DNA of 64,000 nt from Lithobates sylvaticus (GCA_028564925.1 CM053030.1:403371397-403435396); one strand, 5' to 3'; shown: positions 35,488 to 46,944, numbered from the stretch's first letter. Notes: generated from the sequence alone by a model not told the origin. Program-made: numbers and translations.

Positions 35488-35634
35488 GTCACAGAGCTGT
35501 TTATATTGGTGTACATGTACCCCTTGGCAGACAGACTCGGAGAAGGCACAGACATCGGGGCCACAGACATCATCGGAAAAGAAAAGAAAAAGAAGAAAAT
35601 GACAAAGATGACGGCCGGGAATCTCCAAATTATG
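35488..35634 (+). CDS. SLC4A7: SLC4A7-like exon B
   Basis: 147-nt exon after TTTTAG, ending before GTACGT. Phase 1 at both ends: its first two bases complete an Arg codon and its last base starts the Asp codon of exon C. It encodes HRAVYIGVHVPLGRQ, then a dense Arg/His/Lys stretch (about 35536-35590), an acidic/Lys segment and DGRESPNY. HRAVYIGVHVP and GRESP.Y agree with SLC4A7 as I know it, while the basic middle is the most variable part among family members. In related transporters this segment is part of the autoregulatory N-terminal appendage that binds IRBIT; that function is inferred. The junction residue is Arg here, where I recall Ser in mammals. Confidence 0.92.
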
Positions 35635-35897
35635 GTACGTGTGTCTGTGTAGCAAAATGGTTGATATGTCATCTGCTTTATACTATTCTCTCCTGGTGTA
35701 ATGGTGCACGTTTGTGGTATTAAACCTTTGCAGTCCTGGGGAGTGGACTAGTCCTCCATGTAAAATATCACAATGTCAAGTTCTATTATACTGGTTGTGA
35801 ACAATTATGCTTTAAATTGCCTAAAACCTGATCAAAGATCCAAAACCATCCAACCAAGGAACTTTACATAATGTCAGCCATAGATAAAATCAGGCTT

Positions 35898-36171
35898 GTA
35901 GTCAGAGTCTTCAAGCGGGAAATGCGATATTCCTAAGAACCAAGGCCTGAGGTGTGCCTTGGCCTGGCTGGTCGGTATGCCTGAGAAGAGGGCATACCCT
36001 GAATGTAGGAATAGAAGAATAGAAGTACTAGGAGTATGTATGAAAGGCTGAGGGAAACGGGTGGGTGGGAACCCAGAAGCCGACGACCCTTGCCCTGACG
36101 GAGGAGGAGGCTTAAGTAGCCCTCTCAGGCTCCTCCTACAAATACAGGCTGGCCTCCAGCCAGCCTTCATA
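35898..36171. mobile_element. Short copy of an unrecognised tandem element
   Basis: 274 bp. Its first 97 bp (35898-35994, starting GTAGTCAGAGTCTTCAAGCG) are identical by eye to 36175-36271, the start of the long copy. Its last 102 bp (36070-36171, ending CCTCCAGCCAGCCTTCATA) are identical to 40829-40930, the end of the long copy. Between lie 75 bp not seen in the long copy. CTT occurs at 35895-35897, 36172-36174 and 40931-40933, once at each boundary. It looks like an internally deleted sister of the long copy; family unknown. Confidence 0.75.
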
Positions 36172-37067
36172 CTTGTAGTCAGAGTCTTCAAGCGGGAAAT
36201 GCGATATTCCTAAGAACCAAGGCCTGAGGTGTGCCTTGGCCTGGCTGGTCGGTATGCCTGAGAAGAGGGCAAAAAGATGCAAGTTTAGGTGAAGAAGAGA
36301 AGGTAATGATCCAAGGCAACAGTGAGTATCCGCGGTGACAGGAGAAACCCACCAACGCCTGACTTGGTGATGAGAAAGGAACCCCCTAGGGAACCTGCAA
36401 GCTACCCAGAATCAACAGAACATCCCGTGCAAGATTGGATTGGGCCTGATGCCCGAGACAACTTAGACATGAGAATAACTGCTTGCGAATGAGAGGATAC
36501 GTGGGGAAGGGAGCAAGGCCTGGCCCGAGGAACCCCTGCGAATGAGCCAGGACGATCAAATCCTATGGGGAAGTGAGAGGGCAAAAAAAGGACCACTGGT
36601 AGGAGTGCAAAATGCTGGATACCTGATGAAGTAGATAAGGCCCATGCGCCATGGCAATAAGCATCATCAACATGGAGAACCATGCCAGACACAGGACTCT
36701 GGTCCTACCTGATAAGATCGGGACGTGCTTCGGCCAGAGACCCAACTACTGAGTCTGAATCCTGAACTGAGGAAGGAGGTATGGATGCCAAGACGGCCCC
36801 AACCTGGGAACACAAACTAGAAATGACAGACAACCAGACATGAGAAACAACAACGCCCACCCCTCTGTGCCTACCATGAGAACATGAGCAGAAATGTCAA
36901 GACCACCGCGCGTGATGACCCTAGCGACAGAAAACCCCACCCTCGTGTGAGTGGTAAGTGAGCCTGAGTAACCTGCAGCGCAGACACAGGTAATTGACTG
37001 AAAACTCAGGCTGGTGTACCCACGGACCGTGGTGGGTAGTCGTATGAGTGTGGTGAATGAACATGCA

Positions 37068-37715
37068 TCGTATGACGTATGGTATACGGGCGAGAAGATT
37101 GTGGACAACAATCAATTAAAAACGAAACCTCAGCCCGTATGGATCTGTAGACGTGACAGATCCTGACGTAAGCCCTAACTAACTGACCCAGGTACAACAT
37201 GAAACACGGATACGATGAGACATGACAAACCAACGAACAAAACAGCTACCGGAGTATGCCATGGGTGAACAACAATGCCCCTCTGAGAACCGCTGAGGCT
37301 GAACACAATGCCAGAAATGCAAGGACGGAAACGAAATGACGGCACTGGTGAGGCAGAAACGTGATGACAGAACTGCTGAGGCAGAACCGTGATGACAGAA
37401 GCAGAAACGTGATGACCGAAATGCTGAGGTAGAAACGTAATGACAGAAATGCTGAGGCATCGTATGACGTGTGGAATACGGGCGAGAAGATTGTGGACAA
37501 CAATCAATTAAAAACGAAACCTCAGCCCGTATGGATCTGTAGACGTGACAGATCCTGGCGTGAGCCCTAACTAACTGACCCAAGTACAACATGAACACAG
37601 ACACGATGAGACATGACAACCAACGAACAAAACAGCTACCGGAGTATGCCATGGGTGAACAACGCCCCTCTGAGAAACGCTGAGGCTGAAACACAATGAC
37701 AGAAATGCCAGGGCG
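37068..37715. repeat. Tandem segmental duplication, about 392-bp period
   Basis: The block opening CGTATGACGTATGG and continuing ATACGGGCGAGAAGATTGTG begins at 37068 and again at 37460. It runs through CTCAGCCCGTATGGATCTG, AACAAAACAGCTACCGGAG and CTCTGAGAA..CGCTGAGG in both. Differences are a few substitutions and single-base indels. The first copy ends in irregular minisatellite-like units (37300-37459). Confidence 0.9.
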
Positions 37716-40020
37716 GCAACGAAATGACGGAAACGAAATGACGGAAACGAAATGACGGAAATGAAATGACGGAAACGGTGAGGCAGAAACGAGATGACAG
37801 AACTGCTGCTGAGGCAAACGTGGTCACAGAAATGCTTGAGGCAGAAACGTGGTGACAGAAATGCTTGAGGCAGAAATGTGGTGACAGAAATGCTTGAGGC
37901 AGAAACGCTATGACAGAACGCTGAAGCTGAATGTTGAGGCAGAAACGCAATGACATGAATCCAGGGACAGAAACGCAATGACATGAATCCAGGGACAGAA
38001 ACGCAATGACATGAATCCAGGGGCAGAAACGCAATGACATGAATCCAGGGGCAGAAACGCAATGACATGAAACCAGGGGCAGAAACGCAATGACATGAAA
38101 CCCAGGGGCAGAAACGCAATGACATGAAACCAGGGGCAGAAACGCAATGACATGAAACCAGGGGCAGAAACGCAATGACATGAAACCAGGGGCAGAAACG
38201 CAATGACATGAATCCAGGGGCAGAAACGCAATGACATGAATCCAGGGGCAGAAACGCAATGACATGAATCCAGGGGCAGAAACGCAATGACATGAATCCA
38301 GGGGCAGAAACGCAATGACATGAATCCAGGGCAGAAACGCAATGACATGAATCCAGGGCGGAACGTAATGACAGAATCCTGGGCAAAGCTATGACAGAAA
38401 CGTTGAGGCAGAAATGTAATGACAGAAGCGCTGAGGCAGAATGCCATGACAGAAAACCTGGGGCAGGGACGCGATGACAAATGCTGAGACTGAAATGCCA
38501 TGACAAAACGCAAATGACAGAAAAACACGCTGAGACTGAGATGAAATGACAGACATCCAGGGGCAGAAACGCAATGACAGAAATCCAGGGGCAGAAACGC
38601 AATGACAGAAATCCAGGGGCAGAAACGCAATGACAGAAATCCAGGGGCAGAAACGCAATGACAGAAATCCAGGGGCAGAAACGCAATGACAGAAATCCAG
38701 GGGCAGAAACGCAATGACAGAAATCCAGGGGCAGAAACGCAATGACAGAAATCCAGGGGCAGAAACGCAATGACAGAAATCCAGGGGCAGAAACGCAATG
38801 ACAGAAATCCAGGGCAGAAACGCAATGACAGCAATCCAGGGGCAGAAACGAAATGACAGCAATCCAGGGGCAGAAACGAAATGACAGCAATCCAGGGGCA
38901 GAAACGAAATGACAGCAATCCAGGGGCAGAAACGAAATGACAGCAATCCAGGGGCAGAAACGAAATGACAGCAATCCAGGGGCAGAAACGAAATGACAGC
39001 AATCCAGGGGCAGAAACGAAATGACAGCAATCCAGGGGCAGAAACGAAATGACAGCAATCCAGGGGCAGAAACGAAATGACAGCAATCCAGGGGCAGAAA
39101 CGAAATGACAGCAATCCAGGGGCAGAAACGAAATGACAGCAATCCAGGGGCAGAAACGAAATGACAGCAATCCAGGGGCAGAAACGAAATGACAGCAATC
39201 CAGGGGCAGGAACGAAATGACAGCAATCGCAGGGGCAGGAACGCAATGACGGAAAATGCAGGGGCAGAACGCAATGACGGAAAATGCAGGGGCAGAACGC
39301 AATGACGGAAAATGCAGGGGCAGAACGCAATGACGGAAAATGCAGGGGCAGAACGCAATGACGGAAAATGCAGGGGCAGAACGCAATGACGGAAAATGCA
39401 GGGGCAGAACGCAATGACGGAAAATGCAGGGGCAGAACGCAATGACGGAAAATGCAGGGGCAGAACGCAATGACAGAAATGCAGGGGCGGAACGCAATGA
39501 CAGAAATGCAGGGGCGGAGCGCAATGACAAAAATGCAGGGGCGGAACGCAATGACAGAAATGACGGGCAGAAAACGCCATGACAGAAATGACGGTCAGAA
39601 AACGCTATGACAGAAAACGCTATGACAGAAATGACGGGCAGAAAACAATATGACAGAAATGATGGGCAGAAAACAATATGACAGAAATGACGGGCAGAAA
39701 ACGCTATGACAGAAATGACGGGCAGAAAACGATATGACAGAAATGACGGGCAGAAAACGCTATGACAGAAATGACGGGCAGAAAACGCTATGACAGAAAT
39801 GACGGGCAGAAAACGCTATGACAGAAATGACGGGCAGAAAACGATATGACAGAAATGACGGGCAGAAAACGCTATGACAGAAATGACGGGCAGAAAACTA
39901 TATGACAGAAATGACGGGCAGAAAACGCTATGACAGAAATGACGGGCAGAAAACGCTATGACAGAAATGACGGGCAGAAAACGATATGACAGAAATGACG
40001 GGCAGAAACGCTGTGACAGA
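37690..40020. repeat. 28-bp minisatellite in homogenised blocks
   Basis: Degenerate units occupy 37690-37948. Regular 28-bp units follow in successive blocks: about 37949-38360 units opening ATGACATGAATCC; about 38548-38830 opening ATGACAGAAATCC; about 38824-39240 opening ATGACAGCAATCC and ending GAAACGAA; about 39246-39470 opening ATGACGGAAAATGC; a few ATGACAGAAATGC units to 39555; about 39550-40020 opening ATGACAGAAATGACGGG. An irregular stretch (38360-38547) separates the first two. A GGGCAGAA core with ACG is near-constant. Because 28 is not a multiple of 3, all three reading phases are sampled every 84 bp, which keeps long - strand frames open. Confidence 0.97.
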
Positions 40021-40828
40021 AATGGCGGTCGCCCATCCCCCCCCATGGAAACTGACCTATGTGGGGAGAGAGGAATTGATGGCAGGACACCCCTCCCCCC
40101 ATCTGCACCGGGAGAAATAGGAGCGATCCCCCAGTGCAGACTGAACAGCAGGGTGAGAAGAGCCAGCGGTGGCCGAATGCCCTCCGGCGGCTCCCTCCTG
40201 CCTGGACATGTGTGGGGGGAGGAGTCGGCGGGAGCACACCCCCCACTAAACAGACATGTCCCTCGTGGACCTAAGCGGGGAGAGAAGTCGGCGGCCGAAC
40301 CCCCCCCCCCCCCTCCTCTGGCAGACGTGTCCCTAGTCGACCTGTATGGGGAGAGGAGTCGGCGGCGGCCGTACATTCCCCCCGCCCCCTCCTAGTCAGC
40401 AAGCGGCAGCCTGGGCAGACAGAGAGCCGCGAGGACTGGCGGAGGACGGGCGCCCCCCCCGCTCCCCCCGGCATGAGCGCTGGTAGGGCGGGCGGGCTGC
40501 ACGCTGTGGGGCAGAGGAGGACGGTGTAAGAATGGGCGCCCCCCGCTCCTCCAGGCATGAGAGCCGGGAGAGCGGGCGGGCGGACTGCATGCTGGAGCTG
40601 CGGGGAGAGGTGGAGGATGGAAGGGCGGCCCCCCCCCCCCTACCCCCGACCTGAGTGCCAGGAGAAGCGGGCGGCCCCCCGCACTAAAATGACATGGCTG
40701 GGTGGCATCCACGACGGTGGAAAACCAGGGATGGGGGGGGGGACGGAAAGTGGTCCCTGTGGTGCCCAGGAGAGGAACCGACACCACCGACCGCCGCTCC
40801 GATAGGCGCCCGGAAGTGACGTGCTTCC
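40020..40828. other. GC-rich, CpG-dense segment of the long copy
   Basis: Rich in CpG, with C-runs. It holds diverged direct repeats of roughly 50-110 bp: GGGGAGAGAGGAATTGATGG, GGGGGGAGGAGTCGGCGGGA and GGGGAGAGGAGTCGGCGGCG; and a pair around GGCATGAGCGC / GGCATGAGAGCC. It might be a CpG island or promoter-like end of the element, but no TATA box, splice signal or coding homology was seen. Confidence 0.6.
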
Positions 40829-40954
40829 AACCCAGAAGCCGACGACCCTTGCCCTGACGGAGGAGGAGGCTTAAGTAGCCCTCTCAGGCTCCTCCTACAA
40901 ATACAGGCTGGCCTCCAGCCAGCCTTCATACTTATCAGACAAAGCACTACCAGA

Positions 40955-41420
40955 AAGGCCAGGTCTCCTCATCCAATGCAAGGCTTGGGAAGCTTATGTG
41001 TTTCAGGGGACAAGCCCCCTTCCTCAGAGCTTAAAGCGGTAGTAAAGTCACTGACGGTATAAAATAATGTGCCCCCCCCCCCCTCCCTGCATGTTTAAGC
41101 CATAATGTACTAGTACATTATTACAAAGCTACCTATAAACGGAGCCCTCCAGCAAAGCACTGTCAGGGCTCTCCCCGATGCTTCCATTTTAACCTGGTCT
41201 TCGTTCCGGGTTTCGCATCTCCAGGCATTTGATAGGCTGGACTGGTGTGGAATCACTCCCGTGCATGCACGCATGAGTCAGATTGCTGCAGCATGCATAG
41301 TGGGCTGTAAATATGATCTGAGCTGCGCATATGCAGCTCAGATCGCATTACACGCTGACAGGCAGGGGGGACATGTATGACCGAAAATACCTCCTGGGGT
41401 CTAAATTCTAAAATTTCACA
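40955..41420 (+). repeat. Dispersed repeat fragments, TTAAAGCGGTAGTAAAG type
   Basis: 40955-41030 carries GTGTTTCAGGGGACAAGCC and CCTTCCTCAGAGCTTA. At 41032 a new repeat starts TTAAAGCGGTAGTAAAGTCA, with a C-run and the pair CATAATGTACTAG / CTAGTACATTATTAC. It then runs through GGAGCCCTCCAGCAAAGCAC. The right end is unclear. No coding content. Confidence 0.5.
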
Positions 41421-41439
41421 AGTATTTATTACATGCATA

Positions 41440-42962
41440 CATGCTCTCACAAAAATGAGTACACCCCTCACATTTTTGTAAATATTTTATTATATCTTTT
41501 CATGTGACAACACTGAAGAAATTACACTTTGCTATAATTTAAAGCAGCCATTAATGTCAAAACCGCTGGCAACAAAAGTGAGTATACCCCTAAGTGAAAA
41601 TGTCTAAATTGGGCCCAATTAGCCATTTTCCCTCCCGGGTGTCATGTGTTACAAGGTCTCGGGTGTGAATGGGGAGCAGGTGTGTTTAAATTTGGTGTTA
41701 TCACTCTCATTCTCTCACACTGGTCACTGTAAGTTCAACATGGCACCTCATGGCAAAGAACTCTCTGAGGATCTGAAAAAAAATTGTTGCTCTACATAAA
41801 GATGGCCTAGGTTAGAAGATTGCCAAGACCCTGAAACTGAGCTGGAGCATGGTGGCCAAGACCATCCAGCGGTTTAACAGGACAGGTTCCACTCAGAACA
41901 GGCCTCGCCATGGTCGACCAAAGAATTTGAGTGCACGTGCTCAGTGTCATATCCAGAGGTTGTCTTTGGGAAATAGACATACAAGTGCTGCCAGCATTGC
42001 TGCAGAGGTTAAAGGGGCGGGGGGGGGGGGGTCAGCCTGTCAATGCTCAGACCATACACCGCATCAAATTGGTCTGCGTGGCTTGTCCTAGAAGGAAGCC
42101 TCTTCTAAAGATGATGCACAAGAAATCCCGCAAACGGTTTACTGAAGACAAGCTGACTAAGGACATGGATTACTTGGACCATGTCATGTGGTCTGATGAG
42201 ACCAAAATAAACGTATTTGTTTCAGATGGTGTCAAGCGTGTGTGGCGGAAACCAGGTGAGGAGTACAAAGACAAGTGCGTCTTGCCTACAGTCAAGCATG
42301 TTGGCGGGAGTGTCATGGTCTGGTACTGCATGAGTGCTGCCGGCATTGGGGAGCCACAGTTTTTTGAGGGAACCATCAATGCCAACATCTACTATGACAT
42401 ACTGAAGCAGAGCATGACCCCCCCCCCCTTCCCCCTTCGGAGACTGGGTCTCAGGGCAGTATTACAACATAACGACCCCAAACCTACCTCCAACTACCAC
42501 TGCTTTGATAAAGAAGCTGAGGGTAAAGGTGATGGACTGGCCAAGCATGTCTCCAGACCTAAACCCTATTGAGCATTTGTGTGGCATGCTCAAACAGAAG
42601 GTGGAGGAGTGCAAGGTTTCTAACATCCACCAGCTCTGTGATGTCGTCTTGGAGTGGAAGATGACTCCAGTGGCAACCTATGACGCTCTGGTGAACTTCA
42701 TGCCCAAGAGGGTTAAGGCAGTGCTGGAAAATAGTGGTGGCCACACAATATTGACTCTTTGGGCCCAATTTGGACATTTTCACTTAGGGGTGTACACACT
42801 TTTGTTGCCAGCGGTTTAGACATTAATGGCTGTGTGAGTTATTTTGAGGGGATAGCAAATTTACACTGTCATACAAGCTGTACACTCACTACTTTAAATT
42901 ATAGCAAAGGGTAATTTCTTCAGTGTTGTCAAATGAAAAGATATAATAAAATTATTTATGTA
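41440..42962 (+). mobile_element. Tc1-like transposon, nearly full length, inactive
   Basis: The left end, CATGCTCTCACAAAAATGAG after TA, opens a long terminal inverted repeat (ATTATATCTTTTCATGTGAC; CGCTGGCAACAAAAGTGAGT). It recurs at the right, where the outer about 50 bp are lost near 42962. The + strand transposase starts at ATG 41740 (MAPHGKELSEDLKK) and shifts frame at an A-run near 41776. It continues at 41849 with a GRPKNLS linker, then 41931-42572 with DHVMWSDETKINVF (first catalytic Asp) and QHNDPKPTSN (second). The last part, MSPDLNPIEHLCG with the final Glu, reads in another frame at 42505-42819. It shows the D,D,E layout of Tc1 enzymes but has at least three frame changes. Same family as 28709-29832. 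Confidence 0.92.
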
Positions 42963-43139
42963 CGTACATACATGAAACCACTTTAGACCGCTATTGGGTC
43001 GTAAAAACGTCTCTGTACACATTGTGCAATCACTTCACTGCCCTCGTCTACTACAACATACACCTGAAGAATTTACAAAATTGTTATCCACTGCAATGAA
43101 ATGACTGTTAACCCTGCTTTGTTTGTGAGGAGCCAAGTA

Positions 43140-44637
43140 CAGTGGATATAAAAAGTCTACACACCCCTGATAAAATGTCAGATTTCTGTGATGTAAAAAA
43201 AGAAAAGGTGGAAAAAGTTCTGAAATGATTCATCTTTATCTATGTGATCTATCAACTGTACAACTCAATTGAACAACAAACTGAAATATAGGTGGAGGGA
43301 AGTAGAAAAAATAAATAAAATGTGGTTGCATAAGTGTGCACACCCTTAAACTAATACTTTGTTGAAGCACCTTTTGATTTTATTACAGCACTCAGTCTTT
43401 TTGGGTATGAGTCTATCAGCATGGCACATCTTGACTTGGCAATGTTTGCCCACTCTTCTTTGCAAAAACACTCCAAATCTGTCAGATTGCAAGGGCCTCT
43501 CCTGTGCACAGCCCTCTTAAAATCACCCCACAGATTTTCAATGGGATTCAGGTCTGGGCTCTGTCTGGGCCATTCCAAAACTTTAATCTTCTTCTGGTGA
43601 AGCCATTCCTTTGTTGATTTGGATGTAAGCTTTGGGTCGTTATGCTGAAAGATGAAGTTCCTCTTCATGTTCAGCTTTCTAGCAGAAGCCTGAAGGTTTT
43701 GTGCCAATATTGGCTGGTAATTGGAACTGTTCATAATTCCCTCTACCTTGACTACGGCCCCTGTTCCAGTTGAAGACAAACAGCCCAAAAGCATGATGCT
43801 GCCACCACCATGCTTCACAGTGTGTATGGTGTTCTTTTGGTGATGTGCAGTGTTGTTTTTGCACCAAACGTATCTATGGAATTATGACCAAAAAGTTCAA
43901 CCTTGGTTTCATTAGACCATAACACATCCCACATGCTTTTGGCAGACTTCAGGTGTGTTTTTACAAAATTTAGCCGGGCTTGGATGTTTTTCTTGGTAAG
44001 AAAAGGCTTCTGTCTTGCTACACTACACCATAAACCAGACATGTGAAAAATACGGGAGATTGTTGTCACATGTTCCACACAGCCGGTACTTGCCAGATAT
44101 TCCTGCAGCTCCTTTCATGTTGCTGTAGGCCTCTTGGCAGCTTCCCTGACCAGTTTTCTTCTCGTCTTTTCAACAATTTTTGGAGGGGCGTCCAGTTCTT
44201 AGTAATGTCATGTGCCATATTTTCTCCACTTGATGACTGTCTTCACTGCGTTCCATGGTATATCTAATGCCTTAGAAATTCTTTGTACCCTTCTCCTGAC
44301 TGATACCTTTTAACAATGATATCCCTCTGATGCTTTGGAAGCTCTCTGTGGACCATAGATTTTGCTGTAGGATGTGACTAAGAATGTCAGGCAAGACCTA
44401 CTAGAACAGCTGAACTTTATTTGGGGTTTTTCAGAGGCACTTTAAATGATGGCAAGTGTGTACTGACTCCTATTTTAACAGGAGTTTAAATGTGATTACT
44501 TGATTCTGAACACTGCTACATCCCCAGTTTATAATGGGGTGGGTGTGCACATTTATGCAACCACGTTAGTTTAGTTTTTTTAATTGTTACCCCCCTCCCT
44601 AAAGATTTCAGTTCAACTGAGTTGTACAGTTTATAGG
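43140..44637 (-). mobile_element. Tc1-like transposon, right tip missing, inactive
   Basis: Starts CAGTGGATATAAAAAGTCTA after TA (43138-43139). The right side has the inner part of the matching inverted repeat (GATTTCAG...GAGTTGTACAGTTTATAGG) but stops near 44637, so the tip is gone. The transposase is on the - strand. 43815-44078 holds the segment KSMWDVLWSNETKVELFGHN with the first catalytic Asp region altered to Asn. 43351-43818 has FQHNDPKLTSKSTKEWLHQK and SPDLNPIENLWGDFKRAV. The N-terminal DNA-binding part (44080-44400) is in broken frames. A family distinct from the copies at 522 and 41440. Confidence 0.92.
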
Positions 44638-44639
44638 TC

Positions 44640-45760
44640 TGGGCTGAGGAATAAGAAATGTATTAAACCCTGATTAAGCAAGTATATTTTACCCCTTGCA
44701 GGGAAGGAGGGCACTGCAAGGGTACATTTTTGACCAATTCCTACATTTTTTTCTGAGAATGCTGCTTCTGGACCTCACACTCCAGCGTGCTTTGTGTTGG
44801 CATTGTAAATGCCACATCCCTCTTTCCATTTGTCACAAGTGTCCTCAAGGAGAGGGGGATGCGGCATATCAAACCAGTTCTGTTAGGGCTCATTTACACT
44901 TGCGATTGGGGAGGTGGTAAAAAACGTGGCCGAGACACATTTTTACTGCTATCCCTTAAGCTGCAAGGACAGGGGTGTAAGTGTTCCTGAAGAAAGATTT
45001 ATCCCCACTGTTGAACTCAGGGCAGTACCGCCAAACCTGACCTGTTCAATGGAATGTAGGTTTTTAGGATGTTATGCAGCATTATGTTGCCTCCTCACTA
45101 CCTGTTTTAAACATTGCACGTGTAACTGAGCCCTTACTAAGGGCTGCTTAGTACATGCATTGGGTTGAACTCTGTGCAGTAAGTCTACAATCCAAAAGGC
45201 ACCAGTCAGTAAAGTGGAGGTTAGACTATGAAAACGGAGGTTGTTGGTACAATGTCGATCTAACTTTTATTCGCCTTTTAGCTTTCCAGTTACTTTCTGA
45301 ATGTCTGCTTTGATGCTTTCACACTGCTAAGAGCTGCCACAAGTATTTAATTTGGAAATGTTGGAAAATCTAGTCTAAACAAAAAGCTTACCCACAGCTT
45401 GTTGCTTCAGGCCTGGGAGTCCGCGTTATAATCTAGTGTTAATCCCGGGTGCCACAGATACATATTATGACGGCAATGAAACGTTATAGAGAATGACAGA
45501 TCTCTGTGCAACAGATTTGCTGTCTGTGCTGTGTGCCCATTATTTGACACGGTGCTAGGCATCCATTTAGAGTATGAGAGCCTCCAATGGGGCCACTACT
45601 CTGAAGAGACACCCTCTGTTTTAGTTTCACATTAGCTGGTTGGAATTAAGGATCAGTATTGTTTCATGGATAATAACTTGGCGTTTGTCTATTGACTTGA
45701 GGCCAGACAAGTCCCTAATAATAGAGCAATACTGAAACTACTAGGCCGAGAAGCTCCACT
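44640..45760. other. Intronic stretch with nothing recognised
   Basis: No paired termini, microsatellite, coding similarity or RNA gene was seen; ordinary intronic base composition. Confidence 0.5.
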
Positions 45761-45761
45761 A

Positions 45762-46149
45762 ATGCCACGTACACAAGAGCGGATTTTCCGTCAGAAAAAT
45801 CTTGGATGTTTTTCCCGACGGAATTCCCTTGGCTTGGCTTGCATACACACGGTCACACAAGTTCGCTGAACTTTCGACTGCCAAGAACGCGGTGACGTAC
45901 AATACTATGACGAGCCGAGAAAATTAAGTTCAATGCTTCCGAGCATGCGTAGGAATTTTTGCGCGTCGGAATTGCTACAGACGATTGGAATTTTTCCAAT
46001 CGAAAAATTGAGAACATGCTCTCAATCTTTTTGCTGGCTGGAATTCGGCCAGCAAAAGTCTGATAGAGCATACACACGGTCGCATTTTCCGACCAAAAGC
46101 TCTCATCTGTCTTTTGCTGGCCGAATTTCCGATTGTGTGTACGTGGCAT
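45762..46149 (+). repeat. MITE with ATGCCACGTACACA ends
   Basis: ATGCCACGTACACAAGAGCG and the inverted GATTGTGTGTACGTGGCAT bound 388 bp. Inner segments pair too (GTTCAATGCTTCCGAGC; TTTTCCAATCGAAAAATTG; GGCTGGAATTCGGCCAGC). Non-coding. Confidence 0.87.
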
Positions 46150-46301
46150 AACACTAAATTTATAGCTGCAGAAATACCTAGTAACTTATATGGAGCTGAG
46201 CTCGCGTAGGATCTAATTTCACTGTAACAGAAATCCTTATAAAGCATAACGTCACTCCCTCAATCAACATTTTATTATTTTTAATGATTCTGCTGCTAGG
46301 A

Positions 46302-46303
46302 AA

Positions 46304-46371
<68 letters not shown>

Positions 46372-46382
46372 GTATATATATG

Positions 46383-46475
<93 letters not shown>
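46302..46475 (+). repeat. Compound (GT)n / (TA)n microsatellite
   Basis: GT units to about 46362, then TATATG interspersions, then TA runs to 46475, followed by an A-rich stretch. Confidence 0.96.
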
Positions 46476-46719
46476 TAAACTTTATATTATTTTAAAAAAA
46501 AATAAAATAAATAAAATTTATATATATATTTATTCAGTATTCAATTTCTGGTTCCCAGGCCTAGGTAACTGATGTCCTACATCCCAGGAGTCTTCAGGAG
46601 GGGCGGGAGGGTTCTCAGCTCAGCCAATGCCAGAGCTAAGGGGAGATTCCAGAAAGTAAATGCTACATGAATCATCTGCCCTTACTCAAGATGGCCATAG
46701 CCAGGAATGCCAGGGGGTA

Positions 46720-46935
46720 TTTTTGCGATGCGATTGTTGGCAGGGGATTGTCTGTTGACAGACTGTTGGCCTAAAATCTTACCGTTAGTACGCTGCTTTT
46801 GACAATTGTTGTCCAACTTTATGCCACCAATTGTTGGATGACATGCTAGTACATTTTTGTCAGACAATGGTCTGTTGTCCGATTTTTCTGATGGTCCGTA
46901 CACAAGTCCGTCACACAAAAGTCGAAAGTACAAAC
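46720..46935 (+). repeat. Probable MITE fragment
   Basis: GCGATGCGATTGTTGGCAGG, paired TGTCTGTTGACAGAC, and GATGGTCCGTACACAAGTCC near the right are typical of this window's short inverted-repeat elements. Ends are not convincingly matched. Confidence 0.4.
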
Positions 46936-46944
46936 ACACAATTA

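Larger units (their letters stand above)
36175..40930. mobile_element. Long copy of the tandem element, with 28-bp minisatellite core
   Basis: 4756 bp between CTT triplets, sharing terminal blocks with the short copy just upstream. Layout: common 97-bp start; about 800 bp of non-repetitive sequence; a segment at 37068-37459 repeated at 37460-37715; the 28-bp minisatellite to 40020; a GC- and CpG-rich part to 40828; the common 102-bp end. No transposase, reverse transcriptase or other known protein was recognised. The long frames on the - strand (up to 669 codons, 37571-39580) are translations of the minisatellite. Possibly a non-autonomous transposable element or a duplicated satellite-bearing unit. 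Confidence 0.65.

Noticed and set aside
37571-39580. 669-, 547- and 341-codon frames on the - strand
   Set aside because: A 28-bp repeat without stops in any phase gives overlapping open frames with an 84-bp period. All three exist together, so openness is a by-product.
37949-40020. Possible CRISPR-like array (28-bp direct repeats)
   Set aside because: Units are contiguous with no spacers, and the DNA is vertebrate. It is a minisatellite.
39816-40376. Gly/Pro-rich - strand frame at the GC-rich end of the tandem element
   Set aside because: Composition follows the C-runs and minisatellite; no domain or known protein is seen.
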